Source: Gammaproteobacteria bacterium
Lineage (GTDB): Bacteria > Pseudomonadota > Gammaproteobacteria > Chromatiales > Chromatiaceae
Assembly: GCA_024644505.1 (NCBI GenBank)
Contig: JAHEHQ010000068.1
Span: 1 to 10,288, forward strand
Length of the DNA stretch: 10,288 nt
Direction: 5' to 3'
The translations under genes were made by a program, and so were the position numbers. Position 1 is the stretch's first letter; the number at the start of each line of letters is the position of its first letter. Below the pieces are notes generated by a model, which was not told the origin of the DNA, searched no databases, and saw only the letters and a program-made list of their open reading frames with translations. Below are positions 1 through 6,458 of this stretch, in pieces.

Positions 1-3000
1 GAGCGTATCGGGTCTTCCCGCGCCCTTGCCGACAGGCGGCGTTCGCTGCTTCCCACCCCCGCTTTCCCCGCCGAACTCCCGATCAGTGAACACTGGGAAG
101 AGATCGCCGGACTTATCGAGGCCCATCAGGTCATTATTCTTTGCGGCGAGACCGGCTCCGGTAAGTCCACGCAACTGCCGAAGGTCTGCCTGGCACTGGG
201 TCGCGGGGTATTTGGCAGGATCGGCCATACCCAGCCGCGCCGTATTGCGGCCCGCAGCCTGGCATCCCGTATTTCCGAGGAACTCGGGCGGGAACTGGGG
301 ACCAGCGTCGGGTACAAAGTCAGATTTCACGACCGCGTAAGCCCGGAGACCCATGTCAAGCTGATGACGGACGGGATGCTGCTGGCGGAAGTGCAGCAGG
401 ATCGCCTGCTCCTCAACTACGACACCCTTATCATCGACGAGGCCCACGAACGCAGCCTCAATATCGATTTTCTACTCGGATACCTGAAAAACATACTGCC
501 CCGCCGTCCGGATCTGAAACTGATCATCACGTCGGCCACCATCGACCCCGGGCGATTCAGCCGCCATTTTGACGACGCCCCCGTCATCAACGTATCCGGC
601 CGCACCTATCCGGTGGAAGTGCATTACCGTCCACCGGGGGAGGAGGGGGGCGGCGAGCGGGACGAGCCGCTGCAGGAGGCCATACTGGATGCGGTCGACG
701 AACTGTCACGCACGGGTCGGGGGGATATCCTGGTTTTTCTCAGCGGCGAACGGGAGATACGGGAAACCGCCGAACATCTGCGGAAGCACAAGCTCCATCT
801 CACTGAAATCCTGCCCCTGTACGCCCGGCTCGGGCGTGCGGAACAGGCCCGCATATTTCACCCCAGCGGCAATCGCCGGATCATACTCTCCACCAATGTG
901 GCCGAGACTTCGCTGACCGTGCCGGGCATCCATTATGTTATCGATCCCGGCTTTGCCCGAATCAGCCGGTACAGCCACCGCAGCAAGGTGCAGCGCCTGC
1001 CTGTCGAGCCCGTCTCCCAGGCCAGCGCCAATCAGCGAAAGGGCCGGTGCGGACGTGTGGCCGAGGGGATCTGCATACGGCTTTACAGCGAAGAGGATTT
1101 TCTGTCCCGTCAGGACTACACCGAGCCCGAGATACAGCGCACCAACCTCGCATCGGTCATCCTGCAGATGAAGATACTGGGTTTCGGGGAGATCGAAACC
1201 TTCCCCTTTATCGATCCGCCCGACAAGCGCCTGATCAAGGACGGCTACCGGGTTCTGGAGGAGATCGGCGCCATTGGCGGCGATCGCCGTGTCACACGCT
1301 TGGGCCGGCAGCTGGCAAGGCTGCCGGTGGATCCCAGGATCGGACGCATGCTGATGGAGGCCGCACACAGCCACTGTCTCGAAGAGGTGTTGATTATCGC
1401 CGCGGCATTGAGTATCCAGGATCCCAGGGAGCGACCCCTGGAAAAGCAGCAGGCGGCAGACGAGGCCCATCAGTTTTTCAGGGATGAGGAGTCGGATTTC
1501 ATCAGCCATCTGAAACTCTGGCGTTTTCTCATGGAACAGCGCCGGCATCTCAGCCGTCGCAAGTTTCAGCGCCTGTGCCGTGACAGCTATCTCTCCTGGA
1601 TGCGGGTTCAGGAGTGGCAGGACATCCATCATCAGCTGCGTGGACAGATGCACGAGATGGGTTACAGGGAGAACCAGGCAGAGGCGGGTTACGAAGAGAT
1701 CCACAAGGCGGTACTGAGCGGTCTGCTCAGCAATATCGGTTTTCGCGCCAGCGGCAGGGATCGGGAGTATCAGGGGGCGCGTGGCAGCCGCTTCATGGTG
1801 TTTCCGGGTTCGGGGCTTTTCAGGAAGCAGCCCAAGTGGGCAATGGCGGCGGAGCTGGTGGAGACCAGCAGGCTCTATGCACGTACCGTAGCGACCATAA
1901 AGCCCGAATGGATCGAGAAGGCCGCGGGGCATCTGGTGAAAAAGGGTTACTCCGAGCCGCACTGGGAGCGGGACCGCGGACAGGTGGCAGCCTATGTGAG
2001 GATCAATCTGTTCGGCCTGACGCTGATACCCAGACGCAAGGTCAACTACGGCCCCATCGATCCCGAGGTGTCCCGGGAGATTTTCATCCGCTCCGCCCTG
2101 GTGGACGGGGATTTCAAGACCCGGGCACCTTTCTGGCGCCACAACCGGGAACTGATCGAATACGTCGAGCACCTCGAGCACAAATCCCGGCGTCGGGATC
2201 TTCTGGTGGATGAGGAAGTGATTTACGAGTATTACGACCGGCGCATACCCGAAGGGATCTACAGCACCCCCCAATTCGACCAGTGGCTGCGGGCTGAAAC
2301 GAAAACTCATCCCAAACTGCTTCACGTGCGCCTGGATGACCTGATTCGTGAAAGGCTCGAGGCCGTTTCGGACGGACAGTTTCCGGACCGGATGGAAGTC
2401 AACGGCACCCCGCTTCCCCTGGTTTACCGCTTCGAGCCCGGCCATGGTGCAGACGGCGTGACCCTGAAGATTCCGCTGCCCATGCTAAACCAGGTTTCCG
2501 CCGCTCGCTGTGAGTGGCTGGTCCCGGGACTGCTGCGTGAGCGTATCGTGGCACTGCTGCGATCACTGCCCAAGCAGCTGCGCAGGGCCTTTGTCCCGAT
2601 TCCGGAAATGGCGGATGCCTGCCTGCGATCGATGCAGCCGTCGGATACACCCCTGATCCGGGCCCTGGGTGAGCGGCTCAAGGAGATGACAGGTGTCCAC
2701 GTCCCGGAGGATGCCTGGCAGGAGGCGTCGCTGCCCGATTACCTGAAGATGCATTATCTGGTCGTTGACGAGAAAGGGCGGCGCCTGGATGCCTCCCGGG
2801 ATCTGGCCGGCCTGAAAAAACGTCTCGGAGGGCAGGGCGACAAAGGCTATCGGAAGCATACGGATACCGGCTTCGATCGTGAGGGCATCACCCGTTGGGA
2901 TTTCGGGCAGCTGCCCGAATCCATAGAGATCAGACGCGGCGGGATCGATCTGAAAGGCTACCCGGCGTTGGTCGATAAAAAGGATTCTGTGGCACTCAGG

Positions 3001-3768
3001 GTGCTGGACTCGAAGGAGAATGCCCGGCGGGCCCACCGGGCGGGTTTGCGGCGCCTGTTCATGCTGTCGATGTCCAAAGACATACGATATCTGCGCCGCA
3101 ATTTTACCGGACTGGAACCGATGCGTCTGCAGTACAGCAAGGCAGCGGCTGCACCTGCCGGCCTGGGGGACGAGACAGGCCCGGACCTGGAAGACCAACT
3201 GGTCGTCCTGATTCTCGATCTCACTTTCATCGAGGGTATGCCCCCGGTAAGGGATGCCGGGGCCTTTGAGCAGCGCATCCGTGAACGTAAAGGGAGGTTG
3301 CTGGACCAGGCAACGGAAGCAGTGGGCCTGGTCCGGGATGTGCTGAATGGCTACCAGGAGGTGCGCAAGCTGCTGTCAGGCATAACCCAGGCCAACTGGA
3401 AGGAATCAGTGTCAGATATTTCCCAACAGCTGGATCGCCTGGTTTACCAGGGTTTTCTCGGTTGCACCCCTTATCCCCAGCTGCGGCATGTTCCCCGTTA
3501 CCTGAAAGCCTTGATGATGCGATTGGAAAAGCTGGCTCATGCGGCCTCGCGGGACCGGCAGCTGACGCAGGAGCTTTATCCACTCTACAGCCGGTGGCTG
3601 GAATGGGACGAGAAATGCAGAACCGCAGGCAGGATGGACGAAAGGATCGAGGAGTTGCGCTGGCGCTTCGAGGAACTGCGGGTATCCCTGTTTGCCCAGG
3701 AGCTGGGCACCGCCTATCCGGTCTCCCTCAAGCGCATTGAAAAGCGCTGGAAGGAACTGGGTCTTTGA
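1..3768 (+). CDS. hrpA: ATP-dependent RNA helicase HrpA, 5' end missing
   Basis: DEAH-box RNA helicase of the HrpA family, a cytoplasmic enzyme that uses ATP to remodel RNA; in E. coli it acts on mRNA and stalled ribosomes. The frame is open from base 1 to the TGA at 3766-3768, giving 1255 residues. E. coli HrpA has about 1300, so only a few dozen N-terminal residues should lie outside the window. Visible motifs, in window residues: Walker A GETGSGKST (49-57), DEAH (146-149), SAT (178-180), the STNVAETSLT motif (from 297) and motif VI QRKGRCGR (345-352). After the two RecA lobes come an HA2/winged-helix region (about 400-500), an OB-fold region (about 530-620) and a long C-terminal DUF3418 region (about 650-1240), which separates HrpA from the shorter HrpB. 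An internal ATG at 364 lies after Walker A and cannot be the real start. The gene converges on the peroxiredoxin gene, with 21 bp between stop codons and no clear terminator there. Confidence 0.96.
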   Translation, partial: ERIGSSRALADRRRSLLPTPAFPAELPISEHWEEIAGLIEAHQVIILCGETGSGKSTQLPKVCLALGRGVFGRIGHTQPRRIAARSLASRISEELGRELGTSVGYKVRFHDRVSPETHVKLMTDGMLLAEVQQDRLLLNYDTLIIDEAHERSLNIDFLLGYLKNILPRRPDLKLIITSATIDPGRFSRHFDDAPVINVSGRTYPVEVHYRPPGEEGGGERDEPLQEAILDAVDELSRTGRGDILVFLSGEREIRETAEHLRKHKLHLTEILPLYARLGRAEQARIFHPSGNRRIILSTNVAETSLTVPGIHYVIDPGFARISRYSHRSKVQRLPVEPVSQASANQRKGRCGRVAEGICIRLYSEEDFLSRQDYTEPEIQRTNLASVILQMKILGFGEIETFPFIDPPDKRLIKDGYRVLEEIGAIGGDRRVTRLGRQLARLPVDPRIGRMLMEAAHSHCLEEVLIIAAALSIQDPRERPLEKQQAADEAHQFFRDEESDFISHLKLWRFLMEQRRHLSRRKFQRLCRDSYLSWMRVQEWQDIHHQLRGQMHEMGYRENQAEAGYEEIHKAVLSGLLSNIGFRASGRDREYQGARGSRFMVFPGSGLFRKQPKWAMAAELVETSRLYARTVATIKPEWIEKAAGHLVKKGYSEPHWERDRGQVAAYVRINLFGLTLIPRRKVNYGPIDPEVSREIFIRSALVDGDFKTRAPFWRHNRELIEYVEHLEHKSRRRDLLVDEEVIYEYYDRRIPEGIYSTPQFDQWLRAETKTHPKLLHVRLDDLIRERLEAVSDGQFPDRMEVNGTPLPLVYRFEPGHGADGVTLKIPLPMLNQVSAARCEWLVPGLLRERIVALLRSLPKQLRRAFVPIPEMADACLRSMQPSDTPLIRALGERLKEMTGVHVPEDAWQEASLPDYLKMHYLVVDEKGRRLDASRDLAGLKKRLGGQGDKGYRKHTDTGFDREGITRWDFGQLPESIEIRRGGIDLKGYPALVDKKDSVALRVLDSKENARRAHRAGLRRLFMLSMSKDIRYLRRNFTGLEPMRLQYSKAAAAPAGLGDETGPDLEDQLVVLILDLTFIEGMPPVRDAGAFEQRIRERKGRLLDQATEAVGLVRDVLNGYQEVRKLLSGITQANWKESVSDISQQLDRLVYQGFLGCTPYPQLRHVPRYLKALMMRLEKLAHAASRDRQLTQELYPLYSRWLEWDEKCRTAGRMDERIEELRWRFEELRVSLFAQELGTAYPVSLKRIEKRWKELGL

Positions 3769-3789
3769 CGGGATTGATCTGCCGGGACA

Positions 3790-4266
3790 TCAGGAAAGAG
3801 CGCCAAGCATGGTTTCGGCGTCACTGACCTTGAACTCCTTGGGTATCTCCACGTTCAGCTTGGTTACAACACCTTCTTCGATGATCATCGCATAACGTTG
3901 TGATCGTATGCCCCCGAGATCGGGTCTTGGCTCCCCCAGGCCGAGGGCGTCGGTAAAGACCCCGCCCAGATCCGCGAGCAGGGTAATAGCCTCGGCGTTC
4001 TGCTGTTCACCCCAGGCACGCATCACGAATACGTCATTGATGGAAACGCAGGCGATCATGTCGATCCCCCGGGCCTTGATCTTATCAGCCAGCGCGACAA
4101 AGCCGGGAAGATGGCTTGCAGAGCAGGTCGGCGTAAATGCACCCGGCACACCAAAAAGCAAAACCTTCTTTCCGCTGAACAGCTGGTCTGCGCTCAGGGT
4201 TATCCGGTCATCGGGCGTTACTACGGTGATATCCACCGACGGAATCCTGTCTCCTTCCTTTATCAT
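3790..4266 (-). CDS. Peroxiredoxin, Prx5/AhpC-TSA (redoxin) family
   Basis: Thiol peroxidase expected to reduce hydrogen peroxide and organic hydroperoxides in the cytoplasm, recycled by glutathione/glutaredoxin or thioredoxin. The 158-aa product fits the Prx5 class. The peroxidatic site is PGAFTPTCS with Cys48. A second Cys73 lies in ACVSINDVFVMRAW, a Prx5 signature. The catalytic Arg is probably R124 in RSQRYA. No C-terminal resolving cysteine is seen, so a 1-Cys mechanism, as in Prx5 proteins that use glutaredoxin, is inferred. No fused glutaredoxin domain is present. The ATG at 4266 is chosen over an in-frame ATG at 4278 because a perfect GGAGG lies 5 nt before it and nothing useful precedes the upstream one. 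The leader is unusual: the MITE-like element at 4286-4444 ends 20 bp before this start codon, so upstream promoter signals must be in or beyond the element. Confidence 0.93.
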   Translation of the reverse strand: MIKEGDRIPSVDITVVTPDDRITLSADQLFSGKKVLLFGVPGAFTPTCSASHLPGFVALADKIKARGIDMIACVSINDVFVMRAWGEQQNAEAITLLADLGGVFTDALGLGEPRPDLGGIRSQRYAMIIEEGVVTKLNVEIPKEFKVSDAETMLGALS

Positions 4267-4271
4267 TTTCG

Positions 4272-4276
4272 CCTCC
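4272..4276 (-). promoter_or_regulatory. Ribosome binding site deciding the peroxiredoxin start
   Basis: On the minus strand GGAGG sits 5 nt before the ATG at 4266. The same bases overlap the alternative ATG at 4278, so the downstream start is favoured and the protein begins MIKEGDRIP. Confidence 0.85.
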
Positions 4277-4285
4277 ATCCACTAA

Positions 4286-4444
4286 GGGCTCGCGAAATAA
4301 TAACTCCCTGTTTTGGGACGCCGATCCATCCCGCCTGGCTGCGTTGCGAAAACTTGAAAGATAATGAATATTCCTGCGTTTCCGCGTCTTGCCAGGCGGG
4401 CGCCTCGACGCCCCAAATTCATGGACCTATCATTTCGCGAGCCC
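4286..4444. mobile_element. MITE-like non-autonomous element, 159 bp, with TIRs and TAA target repeat
   Basis: Terminal inverted repeats of 17 bp match at 16 positions: GGGCTCGCGAAATAATA at 4286-4302 and the complement of 4428-4444. TAA flanks both ends (4283-4285 and 4445-4447), which looks like a 3-bp target duplication. Inside, CCCGCCTGGC (4330-4339) and its exact complement (4391-4400) are centred on the same axis, near 4365, as the ends. Subterminal sequences near 4311-4323 and 4406-4418 are also imperfect inverted copies, so most of the element can fold into one long hairpin. It has no coding capacity. A TNA-type duplication is known for some IS5-family groups, but the family of the mobilising transposase is my inference and not secure. 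The element lies between the terminator of the cysteine-rich protein gene and the ribosome binding site of the peroxiredoxin gene. It could instead be a REP/ERIC-like intergenic palindrome. Confidence 0.8.
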
Positions 4445-4452
4445 TAAGTACT

Positions 4453-4484
4453 AAAAAGCCGATTACGCATCCGGTAACCGGCTT
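4453..4484 (-). terminator. Rho-independent terminator after the cysteine-rich protein gene
   Basis: Read on the minus strand, AAGCCGGTTAC pairs with GTAATCGGCTT across a 7-nt loop, with one mismatch in an 11-bp stem, followed directly by a short U run (TTTTT counting the stem end). It lies 56 bp past the stop codon at 4540 and should stop transcription before the MITE-like element and the peroxiredoxin gene. Confidence 0.8.
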
Positions 4485-4539
4485 GATCCACCTCAGCCAA
4501 GCGATTCGAAATCCGCTATGGTTTCCGGTAGCAATTCCG

Positions 4540-4731
4540 CTAGACAGTGCAGGTCATGTCCTGTCCGCAGCACTGCGGAGACTTGATCTTCCCATGGCCA
4601 TTGGGGCACTCGGAGATCTGTACTTCATGTCCGTCTTCCAGTTTCAGGGTGCCGTTCTCAAGGGGCGCATCACACTTCCCGCAAGTCGCATTAACACTCA
4701 TTCCACAAACTTTGCACTCGTAGGTTGCCAT
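4540..4731 (-). CDS. Small cysteine-rich putative zinc-ribbon protein (63 aa)
   Basis: Not a named gene that I recognise. The product is small and soluble and has eight cysteines: C6-x2-C9, C17-x2-C20, C42, the pair C54-C55, and C61, with H46 nearby. The first two CxxC pairs form a classic zinc-ribbon knuckle set; the second half (CPNGHGKIKSPQCCGQDM) looks like a further metal-binding or redox motif. Zinc or another soft metal as ligand is inferred from the cysteine pattern only. The ATG at 4731 has AAGGA 8 nt upstream. The gene is a single transcription unit, with a good sigma-70-type promoter at 4775-4803 and a terminator at 4453-4484, so it is likely expressed on its own. It is divergent from ychJ, which also encodes a metal-binding cysteine protein; a functional link is not shown. 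Confidence 0.82.
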   Translation of the reverse strand: MATYECKVCGMSVNATCGKCDAPLENGTLKLEDGHEVQISECPNGHGKIKSPQCCGQDMTCTV

Positions 4732-4774
4732 TTTTCCCGTCCTTCAATCAGCTTGTTAAGTTGTACCGGATCCA

Positions 4775-4803
4775 AATATATCAACCGCCCCTATAACTGT
4801 CTA
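4775..4803 (-). promoter_or_regulatory. Sigma-70-type promoter of the cysteine-rich protein gene
   Basis: On the minus strand TAGACA (-35, 5 of 6 to consensus; 4798-4803) and TATATT (-10, 5 of 6; 4775-4780) are separated by exactly 17 bp. Transcription would begin near 4768, giving a leader of about 37 nt before the ATG at 4731. Confidence 0.65.
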
Positions 4804-4918
4804 TTGTTCCGCACGGGTGTCGTCGGGCCATCCACAATTTCTCTCCATCGCCCTCAAACGGCTTTTATGCCAAAATCACCCCCATATCTGTTTGGTTGAA
4901 CATAAGGGATATCCGGGA

Positions 4919-5407
4919 ATGTCATCTTGCCCCTGTGGATCTGGAATGGAATATGGCGCCTGCTGTGCCCCATTGCTATCCGGTGAGCGCCTTGCCGAGA
5001 CGGCTGAGGCCCTCATGCGGGCGCGTTACAGTGCGTTTGCGGAAAAGCAATTCCAGTTTCTGACCGAAAGCCTTCACCCGGCCTCCCGGCAAGATCATGA
5101 TGCCCAGGCGACCAGACGCTGGGCCGAGAATTCCGACTGGCTGGGGCTGGAGATAGTTTCCACAGAGGCCGGCGGTGAAGAGGATGATGAAGGGGTGGTG
5201 GAGTTCATCGCCACTTTCAAGGATAAGGGGGTAACCCACCGGCACCATGAAAAAAGTGAATTCAAAAAAGAAAAGGGTATCTGGTACTTTAGTGATGGAA
5301 AGATGGTGCTTCCCAAGACCGAGGTACACCAGACGCCTAAGATAGGCAGGAACGAACCCTGTCCCTGCGGCAGCGGGAAGAAGTACAAAAAGTGCTGTGG
5401 GCGATAG
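4919..5407 (+). CDS. ychJ: YchJ family protein with two SEC-C metal-binding motifs (UPF0225)
   Basis: YchJ-family protein of 162 residues; the E. coli protein has 152. Its cellular role is not established. SEC-C motifs bind zinc and occur at the C-terminus of SecA and in other proteins. Here one lies at each end: CPCGSGMEYGACC (C4, C6, C15, C16) and CPCGSGKKYKKCC (C148, C150, C159, C160). The middle (about residues 30-140) has the family's RARYSAF and W..L segments and an NTF2-like fold is expected. A short acidic stretch (GGEEDDEG) lies in the middle. The ATG at 4919 is chosen because MSSCPCGSG matches the family N-terminus and AGGGA lies about 10 nt upstream; an in-frame ATG at 4817 would add 34 residues foreign to the family. 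It is divergent from the cysteine-rich protein gene and followed by the sigma-28 promoter of the next gene, so it is probably its own unit. I could not pick a convincing promoter for it. Confidence 0.93.
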   Translation: MSSCPCGSGMEYGACCAPLLSGERLAETAEALMRARYSAFAEKQFQFLTESLHPASRQDHDAQATRRWAENSDWLGLEIVSTEAGGEEDDEGVVEFIATFKDKGVTHRHHEKSEFKKEKGIWYFSDGKMVLPKTEVHQTPKIGRNEPCPCGSGKKYKKCCGR

Positions 5408-5421
5408 ACCCTTTTCGGGGC

Positions 5422-5448
5422 TGAAGTTTGACGCGTGCGAGCCGATAA
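5422..5448 (+). promoter_or_regulatory. Sigma-28 (FliA) promoter of the lytic transglycosylase gene
   Basis: TGAAGTTT (5422-5429), an exact 11-bp spacer, then GCCGATAA (5441-5448). The enterobacterial FliA consensus is TAAAGTTT-N11-GCCGATAA, so 15 of 16 fixed positions match and the spacing is exact. Transcription should begin near 5455, which puts the first in-frame ATG (5455) at the transcript start and favours the ATG at 5482. It lies 15 bp after the ychJ stop codon. Confidence 0.8.
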
Positions 5449-5481
5449 TTTGATATGTTCCCGAACAGATTAAGAAGATTG

Positions 5482-6132
5482 ATGGCAAATGCGCCTGCAA
5501 TGAACCCCCTGATTGTCAGCCTGATGACCGTGATCCTGCTGTTGACCGGCTTGCCGGCGGCGGCCGAGATATTCAAGTACAAAGACCGGTCGGGAAATAT
5601 CCATTTCACCGATAAGCCCATGAAAAAGGGATCGGGCTTCCGCCTGTTGTGGCGTTCGGGAGGCGATGCCCGATTCGGCCCCGTCTCGCGGTTTGATGCC
5701 GGTGCCATGAAGCACAACCAGGCAAGATTTGCCCACATGATAAAGAGTGTGGCGAAAAACACCCGGATAAGACCAGAGCTGCTTCATGCGGTGGTTCGCG
5801 CTGAGTCGGCCTATGACCCCAAGGCCCGTTCTCCCAAGGGTGCCGAGGGCCTCATGCAGCTTATGCCGGCCACGGCCAGCCGCTACAAGGTGAGTGACAG
5901 CCTCGATCCCGAGCAGAACCTGATGGGGGGTGCGTTGTATCTGAGAGATCTTCTGGAGATGTACGATTATGATCTCATGCTCACACTGGCTGCCTACAAC
6001 GCAGGTGAGAATGCGGTGAAGAAGTACGGCAATCAGGTGCCCCCGTTTCCGGAAACACAGAACTACGTAAGGAAAGTGATTAAGTTCTACCAGCAGAATC
6101 GACTGAGCGGTTCCTACATGGCGGTTCGCTAG
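5482..6132 (+). CDS. Secreted lytic transglycosylase (SLT family) with N-terminal DUF4124
   Basis: Periplasmic enzyme that cleaves peptidoglycan glycan strands between MurNAc and GlcNAc, giving anhydro-MurNAc ends. Positions are numbered from the ATG at 5455; subtract 9 for the chosen start. A signal-peptide core (about 19-33) ends LPAAA-E, with cleavage near 37/38. A DUF4124 segment (EIFKYKDRSGNIHFTDKP, 38-55) follows, then the SLT domain (about 88-215) with catalytic E117 in RAESAYDP, GLMQLMP (132-138), AYNAGE (180-185) and PFPETQNYV. The whole fits the small MltE/Slt70-C-like group often found with DUF4124. Start choice: ATG 5482 has AAGAAG 4 nt upstream and lies downstream of the sigma-28 start point; ATG 5455 has no ribosome binding site but would add a basic RLRR n-region, so it remains an alternative. 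The sigma-28 promoter suggests expression with late flagellar genes. Its stop is 3 bp from that of the converging PilZ gene. Confidence 0.9.
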   Translation: MANAPAMNPLIVSLMTVILLLTGLPAAAEIFKYKDRSGNIHFTDKPMKKGSGFRLLWRSGGDARFGPVSRFDAGAMKHNQARFAHMIKSVAKNTRIRPELLHAVVRAESAYDPKARSPKGAEGLMQLMPATASRYKVSDSLDPEQNLMGGALYLRDLLEMYDYDLMLTLAAYNAGENAVKKYGNQVPPFPETQNYVRKVIKFYQQNRLSGSYMAVR

Positions 6133-6135
6133 GTT

Positions 6136-6456
6136 TCAAACAGCGGCAATCAGGCTCTCGATCCGGGCGGTAGCCTGTTCGGAGATATCGATGATCTGAA
6201 AGCCCACCCAGAAGTGCCCCTCATCCGAAGTCTCCTGGGCCCAGAGACACTCGGCACCGAATTCGACGCTATCCTCTTCCGGCAGACTGAGGCGAAGCTG
6301 AAAAAGTTGATTCGTCGGAATGTCGCTGCTGGCAAGCAACATGAAGCCGCCGGCGGAGATATTGATCAGTTTACCCAGTGATTGCTCCATGTTGATATCG
6401 ATGAGCTCGATGTTCTCGTCTATCCGTATTCTGGGTGATGATCTCAATTCCTGCAT
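6136..6456 (-). CDS. Single-domain PilZ protein, probable c-di-GMP receptor
   Basis: Small cytoplasmic protein of 106 residues made of one PilZ domain, the family that binds cyclic di-GMP and passes the signal to motility, pilus or polysaccharide machinery. Both c-di-GMP motifs are visible: RxxxR as RSSPR (5-9) and NxSxxG as NISAGG (32-37). The ATG at 6456 lies 2 nt after the TAA of the DUF1631 gene and has no good ribosome binding site, which suggests translation coupled to the upstream gene by reinitiation. It should therefore be made from the same mRNA as the DUF1631 protein. The partner is unknown; the DUF1631 protein is the natural candidate. The 3' end abuts the lytic transglycosylase gene on the other strand. 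The domain call is firm; ligand binding is inferred from the intact motifs. Confidence 0.9.
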   Translation of the reverse strand: MQELRSSPRIRIDENIELIDINMEQSLGKLINISAGGFMLLASSDIPTNQLFQLRLSLPEEDSVEFGAECLWAQETSDEGHFWVGFQIIDISEQATARIESLIAAV

Positions 6457-6458
6457 GG

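Noticed and set aside
706..2445. 579-codon open frame on the minus strand
   Set aside because: Antisense to the helicase and HA2/OB regions of hrpA, whose motifs are all in the plus frame; long antisense frames are common in GC-rich coding DNA.
4111..4899. 262-codon plus-strand open frame
   Set aside because: It crosses the peroxiredoxin gene, the MITE-like palindrome, a terminator and the cysteine-rich gene, and shows no protein-like features.
4817..4918. 34-residue N-terminal extension of YchJ
   Set aside because: The family starts at the CPCGSG motif and a ribosome site precedes ATG 4919.
5401..5423. Possible hairpin after ychJ (AGACCC...GGGGCT)
   Set aside because: Only a 5-6 bp stem with a mismatch and no U run; it also runs up to the first base of the sigma-28 promoter.
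5428..5456. Sigma-70 reading of the same region (TTGACG-17-TGATAT)
   Set aside because: The -10 box matches only about 3 of 6, while the sigma-28 boxes fit at 15 of 16 positions with exact spacing.
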